From positions 4,464,001-4,528,000 of the forward strand of contig CAWAGA010000002.1 of NCBI GenBank assembly GCA_963781665.1: a DNA stretch of 64,000 nucleotides. Direction: 5' to 3'. Of the stretch, positions 25,770 to 35,639 are shown piece after piece (the first letter of the stretch is position 1; each line of letters starts with the position of its first letter). The notes below the pieces were generated by a model. The model was given only the letters and a program-made list of their open reading frames with translations, did not search any database and was not told where the DNA came from. The stretch comes from JAJYIW01 sp963781665. GTDB lineage: Bacteria > Chloroflexota > Anaerolineae > Anaerolineales > Anaerolineaceae. The translations under genes and the position numbers were made by a program.

Positions 25770-27624
25770 ATGGGTTTCTTTTCAGGATTAAACGCAGAAA
25801 AATACGATCGACAATACTCTGATAAGGCATTATTCAGCCGCATCATCAGCTATTTTAAACCCCAGCAAAGAAGGCTGCTCATTATCACCGCTTTGGTGCT
25901 TTACCTGGCAGGTTCGGGTTCGCTGCAGCCGATCATCGTATCGAGCGGGGTTGACCTTCTGAAATCTGACCCTTCTATTGCCAAAATTAGCTTAATTGCG
26001 GGAAGCGTGCTCTTTTTGAGCGTTTCGGGTTGGTTTGCTAATTGGGCCAGGCGCGAGCAAACGGTCAGAGCAATTGCAGGAATGGTGATCTCGCTAGCTT
26101 ACGATGCATTTAAAGCCTCGACCGGTCATGACCTATCCTTCTACGATGAATTTTCTTCTGGACGGATTCTTTCCAGGATAACGTCGGATACACGAGAATT
26201 TGGCCAGTTAATCACCCTTGTAACTGATGTCATTTCGCAGGTCGTGCAGGCATTAATCCTGGCTGTTGTTTTGATTCGTATCGATTGGCATTTGTTCCTC
26301 TACCTGATGGCAGTCATGCCTTTTGTCTTTGTTTTTGCCCTCAGTTACCGCCGCCTGGCTCGAAAAGTGACCAAGCAAGGGATGCAAGCCATGGCTAACG
26401 TGAATGCAGCCATCAAAGAGACGGTGAGCGGCATTGCCATCGCAAAGAACTTCCGTCAGGAAGCGACGATCTATAATGAATTTGACGGCGCCAACAGCCT
26501 CTCGTATAAGGTAAACGTCAAGCGCGGCCTGGTGTTAGGTATGGTTTTCCCGGTCCTGAATATCTTAGGTGGATTAGCGACGGCCTTATTGGTCTACGTG
26601 GGTGGCTTAACCGTCGCCCAGGGGATTGTAACCGCCGGAGCATGGTATCTATTCCTCTCAAGCCTGGACCGGTTCATGTCGCCGATGATGAGTCTCTCGA
26701 ACTTCTGGACTTCAGATTCAATCCGGCCTTTCAGCTTCGGAGCGGGTTTTTGCGTTGATCGATGCCACCCCAGCCGTCGTGCAGATTGAATCAAAACCGG
26801 TGCAGTCGATAAAAGGCAAAATCGATTTTGAAAATGTCGTGTTCCGTTATAAGGTTGGAGAACCGGTGCTTGAAGGGTTTAACCTTAATATCAAACCAGG
26901 AGAAACGCTGGCTTTGGTTGGGCATACAGGAGCCGGTAAAACGTCCATCACCAAGTTGATAGCACGGTTTTATGAATTCCAAGATGGACGCATCTTGATC
27001 GACGACCAGGATATCCGTACATTCAAGCTGGCTGAATATCGCAAACAGCTCGGGATTGTTTCACAGGCGCCGTTTCTCTTTTCGGGGACGGTAGCGGAAA
27101 ATATCCGCTATGCCAGGCCTGAGGTGAGTGATTTCGAAATCCTGGAAATCGCCAGGCAAATCGGAGACGGCGAATGGCTTGAGACTCTACCGGATGGCAT
27201 CAGGTCTGAAGTCGGTGAAAGAGGAGCGCGTTTATCAATGGGTCAGCGCCAGTTGGTTTCTTTGATGCGCGTCCTCGTGCAGCGTCCGGCGATATTCATC
27301 CTGGATGAAGCCACCGCAAGTGTCGACCCATTTACCGAATGGCAGATCCAACAAGCCCTAAATCTGATCCTTTCTAAAACAACCAGCATCTTGATCGCCC
27401 ATCGCCTCTCAACAGTACGCTCATCAGATCGAATTATCGTGATGGAAAATGGGAAGATAATCGACCAAGGCAATCACGAAACTTTAATGGCGCGGGGTGG
27501 TCAATACGCAACCCTTTATAATACCTATTTCCGCCACCAATCGATTGAGTATCGACCGGAAGGGTTGGACGAATATTTAAAATCGAAACAGCAATTTAAA
27601 ACCGAGAATCAGGGGAACGTTTAG
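25770..27624 (+). CDS. ABC exporter half-transporter, partner subunit, one-base frameshift
   Basis: The permease part is in the frame from 25770 and the ATPase part in the frame that ends at 27624. Removing one T in GACTTC (26708-26713) rejoins them as SNFWTQIQSGLSASERVFALID, giving about 617 residues. The ATPase has Walker A GHTGAGKTS, signature LSMGQRQLVS (Gly to Met variation), Walker B FILDEATASVD with the catalytic Glu, and AHRLSTV. It thus supplies the complete catalytic glutamate that its partner lacks. Confidence 0.87.
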
Positions 27625-28373
27625 AACTCACCACGGAGTTGTTGGGGTAATAACGCTGCGATGTTACCCATAACGATCCGGCTGGCATTACTATCCAGGT
27701 CACGCGAATTGAGGTTCTCGTCGAGGCATAGACGATAGTGAGGCCCAAAATTCAATCGCAGAAAGTTTTCTTCCTCATAGATGCCAACGGGTACAATTAC
27801 AAGATCCTGTTTTACCAGGTGATAGACAAACCGACCGCTGCCTGGTGGGGGATTACCCAGGCGTCCTAACGGAAAATCCATTCCTTCCGGCGAAAGCCCA
27901 ATGATTGGATGATCGGTTTGGCGTACAAACGCCATTACTTTTCGAACTGCAAGGGCACGCTCTGCGATCTGCGAAGGATGTGGCGGCATGGGTGGGATGG
28001 TGATGAACCCATAGATGGATGCAATTTTATCGAAGATGAAATGGCTGAGCGGTCGTAATATTTTTTCACGCCTTTGACCAGGGTAGGTCCAATTGCTGGT
28101 CATAATCCAGCAGATCTCTTTTTCGACGTTTGCGCTGACCGCTGCAATTGCCCACCAGATTCCAAACCCTATGCGGTAAAAATGGTTGATCGTAAGCAAA
28201 ACCCTACCATGGGTTGGAATCCACACATCCCCGCTTATCTTCACCTGTACTGGTTTAATCATTTTACGCCCATCTTCGTGAAATGAGCGTTTCTGATTGC
28301 CTACACCAGCCAGAAGGATGCGTGAGGCTGTAGAAAGCGGGATTGGGTAAGTAGGATAAACTTTCTCAGGCAC
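27621..28373 (-). CDS. Lysophospholipid-acyltransferase-like protein
   Basis: 250 residues, GTG start. PlsC-type landmarks can be aligned: INHFYRIGF at the HxxxxD block, LSPEGMDFPLGRL at the FPEGT block and LVIVPVGIYEEE at the fourth block. The catalytic Asp of HxxxxD is not present (HFYRIG), so activity is doubtful or the active site differs. It overlaps the end of the convergent ABC gene by 4 bases and follows the coiled-coil gene by 17 bases. Confidence 0.55.
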   Translation of the reverse strand: MPEKVYPTYPIPLSTASRILLAGVGNQKRSFHEDGRKMIKPVQVKISGDVWIPTHGRVLLTINHFYRIGFGIWWAIAAVSANVEKEICWIMTSNWTYPGQRREKILRPLSHFIFDKIASIYGFITIPPMPPHPSQIAERALAVRKVMAFVRQTDHPIIGLSPEGMDFPLGRLGNPPPGSGRFVYHLVKQDLVIVPVGIYEEENFLRLNFGPHYRLCLDENLNSRDLDSNASRIVMGNIAALLPQQLRGEF

Positions 28374-28390
28374 CAGGCTCTACGTGTATC

Positions 28391-31093
28391 TCACCGTTTA
28401 TGTCGATCTTTCTGACCATCCTCGATGGGGATGCGGGTGCTTAACGCATTCTGAGTCAAGAGGGACAGGTTATTTTCGATTTGGTCAAAATTCCACCCTC
28501 CCGGCTTGACCTGGCGTTTGATTGCCTGCATCTCCGTATTGATATCATTCAATAAACGTTGAATGTTTGCAGTCGCAACCGTATTGCTGATGTAAGCAGT
28601 TTTTTGGCGCTGCCACAGTCTCGCTGCTTCTTCGAGCTGCTGTTCCAGATCTTTTAAGCGTTTCTGCTCCGCTTCAGCTCGTTCACCTGCCCTACGGGTT
28701 CCGGATGCAAGGTCCTGATAACGGGCAGCCAGGTCGCCTAACCGGCCGACCAGCCAGATTGCTCTGGGCTGGCCTTTTAAAGTTGAAGCACGCATTTGTT
28801 CGATATCCTCGTATTCACGCTGTTGTGCTTCCAGGTTAACCGAAGAAGGAGGCCACTTTTTAGTTGAAGACATCCACCTAGATACCTGGGAGAGTTGTTC
28901 CCGGGCGTCTTCACGCTTTTGTTCTACCTTATCGAAAGCATCAAGAACCGGACCTTCAATTTCATCGATGGCGCGGGCCAGCGAAATACAATGCTGCCAG
29001 GTTTCATTCGTCGTTTTGTAATGTACGAAAATATCAGACAAAGGAATCCGGTTCCTCGTGAAGGATAATACACTTTCATCACCATCAGGCTGGCTCGTTT
29101 CGAGGATCTGCCTGGCATCGGCAATCGCTGGCTCGCTTAGATCCGTGATTGATTTAAGATGAGAAATTTTCTCGGAGATGATTTCCTTCTTTACCCGGAC
29201 GTCGACAATAAGCTTATCCAGCCAATTGTTGCTGCTTTGCTCGGTTTTATTCAGGAGGTCATTGACTTTTTGGATCTTTTTTTCCACGAGGCCTTGCGAA
29301 TGGTAATTGAGCTCTGTGATCATCTGGTCGATATTCACAAGTAAACGATCTATTTCACCCCCTTGTGACTCGCGTAAAGCTGGATTAGCGTTAGCCAAAA
29401 GAGATATCTGGTTCAAGACCGCCCGAGCCAGTCCCAGGCTTTCTTGCGCTTCGCTTTCCATGGTTTGAAGTTGAACCAGGCGGTTATTGATTCGGTCTTC
29501 ACGGTTTTGAAGCGCTCGAGCCTGCTGAGTAACTTTTTTCACCTGGTTGAAAAGTTGAGGTAATTCTGTTTCTTTCAAAGAAATTGTAGCGCTCTCAGGC
29601 ACGACAGTTTTTAGGCCGTTTAGAAATACCTCCAGATCGGCTTTGAAGTCATCAATTCCATCCTGTCGTGGCCAATTATCAGAGTTATATTCAGCTAGTT
29701 GAGCGGCGATCCGGTTCGATTTCTGGCTTTTTACCAGAGTGCCATGAAAATCTAGAGATTTAATGACCTGGATGATCTCGTCATATATTTTAGCAGTAGT
29801 ATGAAATTGGTTTTCGAGTTCTTTGACCCTGGACTGGAGAGTTTTTGCCATCGTCAGGTCTTTTTCCAGTAATGCCGGGGTTCTGGGTTTTTCAATCCCT
29901 CCCAGAGCGGCAATCCGCTGGCTGAGGTCATTCAATTGAACCTGACTCTTATTCCAATTAAGGGGGTATGACGGTCTTTCAGACAATTGGGCCATAGCAG
30001 CCATCAAGGCTGCGTGGGCAGGTTGGATTTCCAGGATAATGTCAGATAGAGACGCACGATGGCGTTTGATCAAGCTCAGGCTCTCGCGAGTGGCATTAAC
30101 GACTTCAAAGATGTCGGAGATTTCCTGGTTGACTGCAGCCAGGTTGCCAATCTCGTGCCGCAGGAAATTATCATCGGTCTGAGTGATCATGACAGAGATG
30201 CGATCAAATTGGGCTTCAACTTCCGAAAGGATCAGTCCGGCAGGTCGGTCGCTTAAGAAATCTTGCAGTGCAGTCACCGTTTCTTTCAATGAATTCCGGC
30301 CGACGATTGCGGCATTATATTGCTCATCCCATTCAGTAGCCAATGAATCCAACTCATCGACCAATGGTTGGGTGATTGAAGCGATCTGGTATCCCGCGAC
30401 GATCTCATCTCGAGTGGCTTGGGCCAGAATCGATTCTCGCGGTTCAGTGAAAAAATAGATGGGGATATTATTCAATTCGGACAGAATTTGGTTCCTGGTT
30501 TGAAAAGCCTGGGTCAACAGCTCACCGTGCAAATCCCTTTTCTGGAGCTGGGTAAGAATCTGGTCGGTGGCGGCCAATCTGGCTTTCATCTGCTTGATTT
30601 TGCCTGCAAGGACCCAGCCTTGATCTTCGATTTCATCGAGAACCAGGCGCGTATCTTGAAGAGAATTATTTTCAAGTTTGAGTTTCTCACGCAGATCTGT
30701 GACTTGCCTGAGCAGCCGGTAAAGCTGTATGGGGCTGGAGCTGATAGATTTCCAATCCCTTTGCGTGGTGTCGCGAAAAGCTTGTTGGCAATTTCCATAC
30801 TGCTGGGATAAACCTTGAACCGCCGCTTCTGATTTTTCTAGACGGCTGCGAAGCTTTGCCACAAGTGGGTTGAATGGTAATGGCGGGTTATCGCTGAAAT
30901 TTGAAACAGCGGCATTCAGGCTTTTTCCTTCCGATCCTAAACGTCGTAATTGGGCGCTGATCGGCTTTAATTCATCCTGTATCTTCCGCTTCCAGAAACG
31001 ACTCAGGACAAAAGCGGTTAAGATAAGCAGCGCCAACACCAATAGGGTGAGCAGCAAAATAGTTTCAACTAAAGCGATGAGATTCGGATTCAT
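28391..31093 (-). CDS. Large coiled-coil protein with N-terminal membrane anchor
   Basis: 900 residues. One membrane helix (about 7-30, VETILLLTLLVLALLILTAF) is followed by almost continuous helical, heptad-rich sequence with little hydrophobic core, and a basic end. No catalytic motif is visible and I do not recognise the family. Size and shape recall EzrA- or septation-ring-type membrane-tethered coiled coils, but similarity cannot be judged by eye. It follows the polymerase-like gene by about 100 bases on the same strand. Confidence 0.75.
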   Translation of the reverse strand: MNPNLIALVETILLLTLLVLALLILTAFVLSRFWKRKIQDELKPISAQLRRLGSEGKSLNAAVSNFSDNPPLPFNPLVAKLRSRLEKSEAAVQGLSQQYGNCQQAFRDTTQRDWKSISSSPIQLYRLLRQVTDLREKLKLENNSLQDTRLVLDEIEDQGWVLAGKIKQMKARLAATDQILTQLQKRDLHGELLTQAFQTRNQILSELNNIPIYFFTEPRESILAQATRDEIVAGYQIASITQPLVDELDSLATEWDEQYNAAIVGRNSLKETVTALQDFLSDRPAGLILSEVEAQFDRISVMITQTDDNFLRHEIGNLAAVNQEISDIFEVVNATRESLSLIKRHRASLSDIILEIQPAHAALMAAMAQLSERPSYPLNWNKSQVQLNDLSQRIAALGGIEKPRTPALLEKDLTMAKTLQSRVKELENQFHTTAKIYDEIIQVIKSLDFHGTLVKSQKSNRIAAQLAEYNSDNWPRQDGIDDFKADLEVFLNGLKTVVPESATISLKETELPQLFNQVKKVTQQARALQNREDRINNRLVQLQTMESEAQESLGLARAVLNQISLLANANPALRESQGGEIDRLLVNIDQMITELNYHSQGLVEKKIQKVNDLLNKTEQSSNNWLDKLIVDVRVKKEIISEKISHLKSITDLSEPAIADARQILETSQPDGDESVLSFTRNRIPLSDIFVHYKTTNETWQHCISLARAIDEIEGPVLDAFDKVEQKREDAREQLSQVSRWMSSTKKWPPSSVNLEAQQREYEDIEQMRASTLKGQPRAIWLVGRLGDLAARYQDLASGTRRAGERAEAEQKRLKDLEQQLEEAARLWQRQKTAYISNTVATANIQRLLNDINTEMQAIKRQVKPGGWNFDQIENNLSLLTQNALSTRIPIEDGQKDRHKR

Positions 31094-31195
31094 CTAGACC
31101 TCGGGCAACCGGTTCAATATAACAATTCGAAGATTACTGACTGCTGACTTGCTGCTAAAACGAGGTGTATAAGTTATGATTGTATACTTAAGTGT

Positions 31196-33475
31196 CTACC
31201 TTGGCAATCGAAATGATTGAATTGCCTGTTCGCCCCCATTAAACATTTGAACATTGGTCGAACGAACCTGGTCTTCGATCCAATCGATAGCGACCGGGGC
31301 TCCGATCACCCAACCATTCAAACGGATTTTATCGATACCCAATGGCTCGAATACAGCGGATGCAGCTCGCATGAGCAGCATCCGGTAACGAGCTAGATCA
31401 ACCGCTGCCGGATTTACTGCATCTATTTGGTCCCAGGCGTGTACTCTGGAGTCCCCCCTGATGTAAAGGAAGCGGGCGCGCTCTCCAGGCTGCAAAGACT
31501 TTCCTGAAGCAGCCAGCTGAGCAGCTGCCTGAGCACCGGGTGAAGGCGAGCTGTAAGTATCCAGCTTGCGGCTCAACTTTTGCGAAACTAACAACTGTTC
31601 GAGTGGAACCTTGCCGGAACGAAGCCTCGCCAGTTGGCGGCGTAACAAATAAACTGCGCCCGGTAAACGAATTTGAAGCTGGTCGACATCTCTGGCTTGC
31701 GCCAGGTAGTTCAGCAGCTTCATTTGGGTGTCTGCGATGAAGGGAGGGGTATCCCGTCGGCGCGCTTCGATCCCGCGAATTTTGAGCGAACCATCCTGGA
31801 ATACACCAAAATAGCGATTGGGAACTGGAATACGCTCATCCTGGCGCGACGGCAGGAACGCAATCCAGCGGAAGATGCCGTCCAGCGAAATCGATAGACC
31901 GGTGCGCGTTGCAATCAGTTCCAGAGCGGGTTGAAAATCGGTAGGACGGGAAGCGCCGGCTTTTTTGATCCACAATCCATCGACGTACATATGCAGGACC
32001 GTAAATCCAAGGCTTTCAGCCGCTTCTTTGGCCAGCAGCAGCGCTTCACGACCCCAGGTCGTGACGGCTTCATGAGCTTCAATGCGACCAAAGCGAGCGT
32101 TCTTATAACCCAGGTAACCAAAACAAGTTACCAGCAGCCATTTGTGGGCAGAAGAGCGGGCGCTGCCGCGCTCGTAATCCGGGTGCCATGAGGGCATTTC
32201 GGCCAGACGAGCTTTAAGGCTGATGCGTTTCTGCAACAGGGGCTTAAGCGTAAGTGGGATCAGGCCGGTTGTTTCGGTTTCAGGTACCAGACTGTCTGGG
32301 CGCATCGTTTCGGGGGAGATATTATGGCGGACCATCAGGCTGGGATACATCGATACGAAGTCGATTTCTCCCACGTCGCGATGCAGCCCGGTGATAGGCT
32401 GGTAAACCATCCCTCCCTGGTCGGTGCGCAGCAGGTCGAAGGCGGTCTTCGGGCGTTCAGCTTCTTGTTTATGCCAGGGGACCAAAATACCCTGCCTCAA
32501 AGCGGTAGTGATCTGCATCGAAGAGATACCCGTGCCTGGAGAACAACGGGCTGAGACCTGGACGGGCAGGCCGGTGACGCGCGCCGTTTCGAGGATACCA
32601 TCGAGGGCATAGTTCCCCCATAACATGGCGTTGCAGCGATCGATGTGCCAGCGACCGAAGAGGTGGATCTGTTGGCCTCTGAAAATGATTTGCCCATACG
32701 AAAAATAGGACCTTTCCGGACGGCGGGTAACTTCCTGGGTAGGCGCCCGGTTGAGAGGCAATGGGAAATTGTGCTTCTGCGACAAATCCAACAAAGCAGG
32801 CAGGAGCCAGGTGTCGCCCCAGGCAGTGATAATTACATCCGGATCAATTCTTAGAAGGAGAGAGCGCAGACTGCGGAGGAAAGAGTGAACTGGGCGCAGA
32901 GGAATCATACAATCGACACCGTCACTGCGCATAGCCAATTTCTGAGGCGGGGAGTGAGAAGGATCCGAATCCGGCTCAATCGTCAATATCCTGAGAGGAG
33001 GCTGCTGGACATCCAGGTCCCAGGGGGAATCTAATACGGTCAGACTCTCGACCTGTCCTTGTTGGTTGATTCCCAATTCGCAATGCGCCAGAGGAAAAGT
33101 GCCAAACGCGGCAGCATGGCGTAAGGCCAAAGCCAGGTCGACATCAAAATAGGAAAGGTCAGGAAAGCGCCGCGATAACTTTCTGAAGAGGGTAAGTTGG
33201 TCAGCTGTTCGGGCAACCTGAACGGAAAGGACCGGTAGTGGTTTTGGATTGGATATCTCCCTACGTTCAGTATATTCAAATTTGATCGGGTAAGTCTGCC
33301 TATTCAGATAATTGATTAAGCTGTTCAATTGGGATTGAGGGCCAGCGATATAGAAAGTTATTGGGAACGCTTGCCTGAAACAATGCCGTATCCCGTCTTC
33401 TCCCAAAAGCCATAAGGAAATGCCGCCCTGAGAATCCTCATACAGGTCAAGAAGCCATCCGCTGATCCCGTTCAT
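31196..33475 (-). CDS. Family B DNA polymerase-like protein with eroded catalytic motifs
   Basis: 759 residues with the order of a B-family polymerase. Motif A is IDFVSMYPSLM (D372), motif B lies at about 437-458 (SSAHKWLLVTCFGYLGY), and motif C is MYVDGLW (D499). In active enzymes motif C is YxDTDS; here the second Asp is Leu. The exonuclease motifs are also degenerate: ILTIEPD in place of the DxE motif, AWGDTWLLP in place of NxxxFD, with YALD left at the third. It is probably a structural or regulatory relative, or a polymerase with altered metal binding. It starts 12 bases after the small gene upstream. Confidence 0.82.
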   Translation of the reverse strand: MNGISGWLLDLYEDSQGGISLWLLGEDGIRHCFRQAFPITFYIAGPQSQLNSLINYLNRQTYPIKFEYTERREISNPKPLPVLSVQVARTADQLTLFRKLSRRFPDLSYFDVDLALALRHAAAFGTFPLAHCELGINQQGQVESLTVLDSPWDLDVQQPPLRILTIEPDSDPSHSPPQKLAMRSDGVDCMIPLRPVHSFLRSLRSLLLRIDPDVIITAWGDTWLLPALLDLSQKHNFPLPLNRAPTQEVTRRPERSYFSYGQIIFRGQQIHLFGRWHIDRCNAMLWGNYALDGILETARVTGLPVQVSARCSPGTGISSMQITTALRQGILVPWHKQEAERPKTAFDLLRTDQGGMVYQPITGLHRDVGEIDFVSMYPSLMVRHNISPETMRPDSLVPETETTGLIPLTLKPLLQKRISLKARLAEMPSWHPDYERGSARSSAHKWLLVTCFGYLGYKNARFGRIEAHEAVTTWGREALLLAKEAAESLGFTVLHMYVDGLWIKKAGASRPTDFQPALELIATRTGLSISLDGIFRWIAFLPSRQDERIPVPNRYFGVFQDGSLKIRGIEARRRDTPPFIADTQMKLLNYLAQARDVDQLQIRLPGAVYLLRRQLARLRSGKVPLEQLLVSQKLSRKLDTYSSPSPGAQAAAQLAASGKSLQPGERARFLYIRGDSRVHAWDQIDAVNPAAVDLARYRMLLMRAASAVFEPLGIDKIRLNGWVIGAPVAIDWIEDQVRSTNVQMFNGGEQAIQSFRLPR

Positions 33476-33487
33476 TCAATCAACTAA

Positions 33488-33796
33488 TTAGCAGGACTGG
33501 TCGCCGATCTGAGTTTGGCAGGAACCAGGATCGACCAGGCTTTTAAGCAGCGCCTCGAGCTGAAAACGCAATCGTGCAATCTCCTTGCGTTCTTCCAATA
33601 ACATAGATAGCAATATATTTTCAACCGGCAAGGTGTTTGTCGCTATCGCTGCGGCTGCCTTGTGTTTCTCAATAGATGCGAACAGATCGTCGAGGACGAT
33701 TTGATCGCTCTGACGTAAGGCTCGACGGAAGCGTCCATAGGAATCCTGCTCAGGCAGGTAAGCCTGTCTGATAGAAGGTAATTGTTCGTCCGGCAT
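33488..33796 (-). CDS. Small helical protein of unknown function
   Basis: 102 residues, predicted mostly helical and charged, with a leucine-rich C-terminal helix (LLEERKEIARLRFQLEALLKSL). Not recognised. It lies between the RecA-like gene (19 bases) and the polymerase-like gene (12 bases), so it is probably a subunit or adaptor of the same complex (inference). Confidence 0.65.
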   Translation of the reverse strand: MPDEQLPSIRQAYLPEQDSYGRFRRALRQSDQIVLDDLFASIEKHKAAAAIATNTLPVENILLSMLLEERKEIARLRFQLEALLKSLVDPGSCQTQIGDQSC

Positions 33797-33815
33797 CTTC
33801 TCCTACTCCTTATTT

Positions 33816-34427
33816 CTATTTACTTTCAGGGATTGGCCAGGGCAGTGGAAAATTTTGACCAATACCACAATCTTTCCCCTCTTCCGATGGCGGTTGGCTT
33901 ATTTCCCATACCTGGGTAGCATATTGGCGCAGCAGGTCGAGCAAGGAACTGCGTTCCTGAACCTGGCTGCCTGGAGGTTGAGCGCTAGCGATGACCGGTG
34001 CTGATTTTCCCAGGCGTTGAAGGTGGGTCAAGCAGGATAATAAGAGCCGGCTGCTTTCTGGCAGAGTAACATTTTCATCGTAAAAAGTGGCCAGGAGGTC
34101 AAATACCAGCGTCGGCGTATGGTCAACGGGTACGGCTCCAACCAGAGAGACCATCTGGTAGCAGGTGAAGCCCCGCGACATACGGATGCCGCGCAAGACA
34201 TTGGGTAGATCGGCAGTATAACGGCGGATGGTACGAGCGACTGGGTATGCATTGAATTGGTTCCCTCCATCAAGGACACGCATTGGCCCGCGCAAAGCCA
34301 GTCGAGCGGCTACATCCAGCATGAACGATCTGCCAGCTTGGGGGGCTATAATTACTGCAAAACATTCAGTTAAAAGGGGAGGAAGAACCTCGATAGATAG
34401 AATTGAAGCAGACGAAGGTGGATTCAT
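33816..34427 (-). CDS. RecA/KaiC-fold protein with degenerate P-loop
   Basis: 203 residues. Residues 24-46 (AVIIAPQAGRSFMLDVAARLAL) align with a Walker A strand-loop-helix, but the lysine is Arg (AGRS). VLDGGNQFNAYPVARTIR follows as in RecA-like folds. TPTLVFDLLATFYDE (D110) is the Walker B strand, and SAPVIASAQPP a later core strand. This pattern is that of RecA paralogues such as ImuA or RadB-like accessory proteins rather than of a recombinase; family assignment is tentative. First gene of the three-gene cassette. Confidence 0.65.
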   Translation of the reverse strand: MNPPSSASILSIEVLPPLLTECFAVIIAPQAGRSFMLDVAARLALRGPMRVLDGGNQFNAYPVARTIRRYTADLPNVLRGIRMSRGFTCYQMVSLVGAVPVDHTPTLVFDLLATFYDENVTLPESSRLLLSCLTHLQRLGKSAPVIASAQPPGSQVQERSSLLDLLRQYATQVWEISQPPSEEGKDCGIGQNFPLPWPIPESK

Positions 34428-34528
34428 GCCTTTATCTTAATGTCTGCCGGGCAGATGGGCAATCAACCGCCAGGGTGAATCAAAGCATGTTTTTGGGGTT
34501 AATCCAAAGGGTGATACCCTGGTTGAGC

Positions 34529-35638
34529 TTATCGTGAGGAAATTTTACGATCTTGCTGTTGGCGGTTCCATTGCCAGGGCCACACTGCTGGCACCACAGC
34601 AAACACACCTGCGACAAAAGCCAGTATTACCAATAAAATGCCAAGGATTGAGAGAGGTGGAACCGCCATGCTCAAGGCAAAGCACACCAGGCCAATGAGC
34701 AGTAGAGCTGCGCCAATGGCAAGTGATATCCCTGCCATTCGCCAACCTTTCTTCTGCGAGGCCAGGCGAACACCTCCGATCTTGCCGGTCTGCCCATTAA
34801 TAAACACGGGGTGAGGATTCCCTTCATCATCCGTATAGAAGGTGAAAAACATTGGAAGAAGCAGTTGGGTCCAATGGAGCTGATTGTATTGGGCATCGAT
34901 CGAAAAATTGCGGATATGTTGAGCATCGCAAGCGCGCTGGCAGTCGTTCGCGGTCAGCTTATTCAAGCTGTATTGAGCCGCTGGCCAGGCGCTTTCAGGC
35001 TGCAGGTCGGGTGCCCTTAAAATGGATCCGCTTTGTAAATCAGGATGGTAAGGAATCGCCTTTGAAAGATCGCAAGTCCCTATCATAGCCTGTAGCGAAC
35101 CATGGTCAGAAACCGCATTTGAGACCACATTGTCATAATGCCGTTGGGCCTGGCCGAGACGAGGTTCCCAGCGAATGCGAGTTTCGACAACGTCTCTGGA
35201 TCTCCATCCGCTGGAGCCATAGGATTCTTGTGAACTTTTAACCTGGTAATCGAAACCTGACTCTGCTTGCCAGGTACCGGTTATGTCGCTGTCCACCAGC
35301 CATAATGGCCAGAATACCGGTAGTAACCGGCGATACATGCTGTCGGCGTTGAAATCATCTGGCCGCAGCCAGACCCCTTTTTGAAATTGGGTTAAAATCG
35401 GGTACAGTTCCTGGGTTTTCTTTTGATAGGGTACGAGCAGCTCAGGAGGCTCGCGGCGCAGTACCACCGGTTGGCTGGCCAGTTCGGGAAAGCCGCAAAC
35501 TGGGCAGACTTTGCTAGTGTAGGCTTTTGGTGCCAGGAAGACCTGTTTGCAATGGGAACAACCAAGAGGCTGGAGAGCTACACCCCATAATTCATCGACG
35601 GTATCGACAGCCTGTGCGATTGGGTGAGAAGTTTCCAT
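34529..35638 (-). CDS. Zinc-ribbon membrane protein, paralogue 1
   Basis: 369 residues: N-terminal zinc ribbon (CSHCKQVF...CPVCGFPE, about 27-50), a large soluble part, and two C-terminal membrane helices (about 297-350). Shared with the upstream paralogue are WPLWLVDSDITGTWQAE, the IRNFS motif, LLPMFFTFY and the VFINGQTGKIGG segment. Function unknown. One base separates it from the upstream gene, so they are a co-translated pair. Confidence 0.75.
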   Translation of the reverse strand: METSHPIAQAVDTVDELWGVALQPLGCSHCKQVFLAPKAYTSKVCPVCGFPELASQPVVLRREPPELLVPYQKKTQELYPILTQFQKGVWLRPDDFNADSMYRRLLPVFWPLWLVDSDITGTWQAESGFDYQVKSSQESYGSSGWRSRDVVETRIRWEPRLGQAQRHYDNVVSNAVSDHGSLQAMIGTCDLSKAIPYHPDLQSGSILRAPDLQPESAWPAAQYSLNKLTANDCQRACDAQHIRNFSIDAQYNQLHWTQLLLPMFFTFYTDDEGNPHPVFINGQTGKIGGVRLASQKKGWRMAGISLAIGAALLLIGLVCFALSMAVPPLSILGILLVILAFVAGVFAVVPAVWPWQWNRQQQDRKISSR

Positions 35639-35639
35639 G

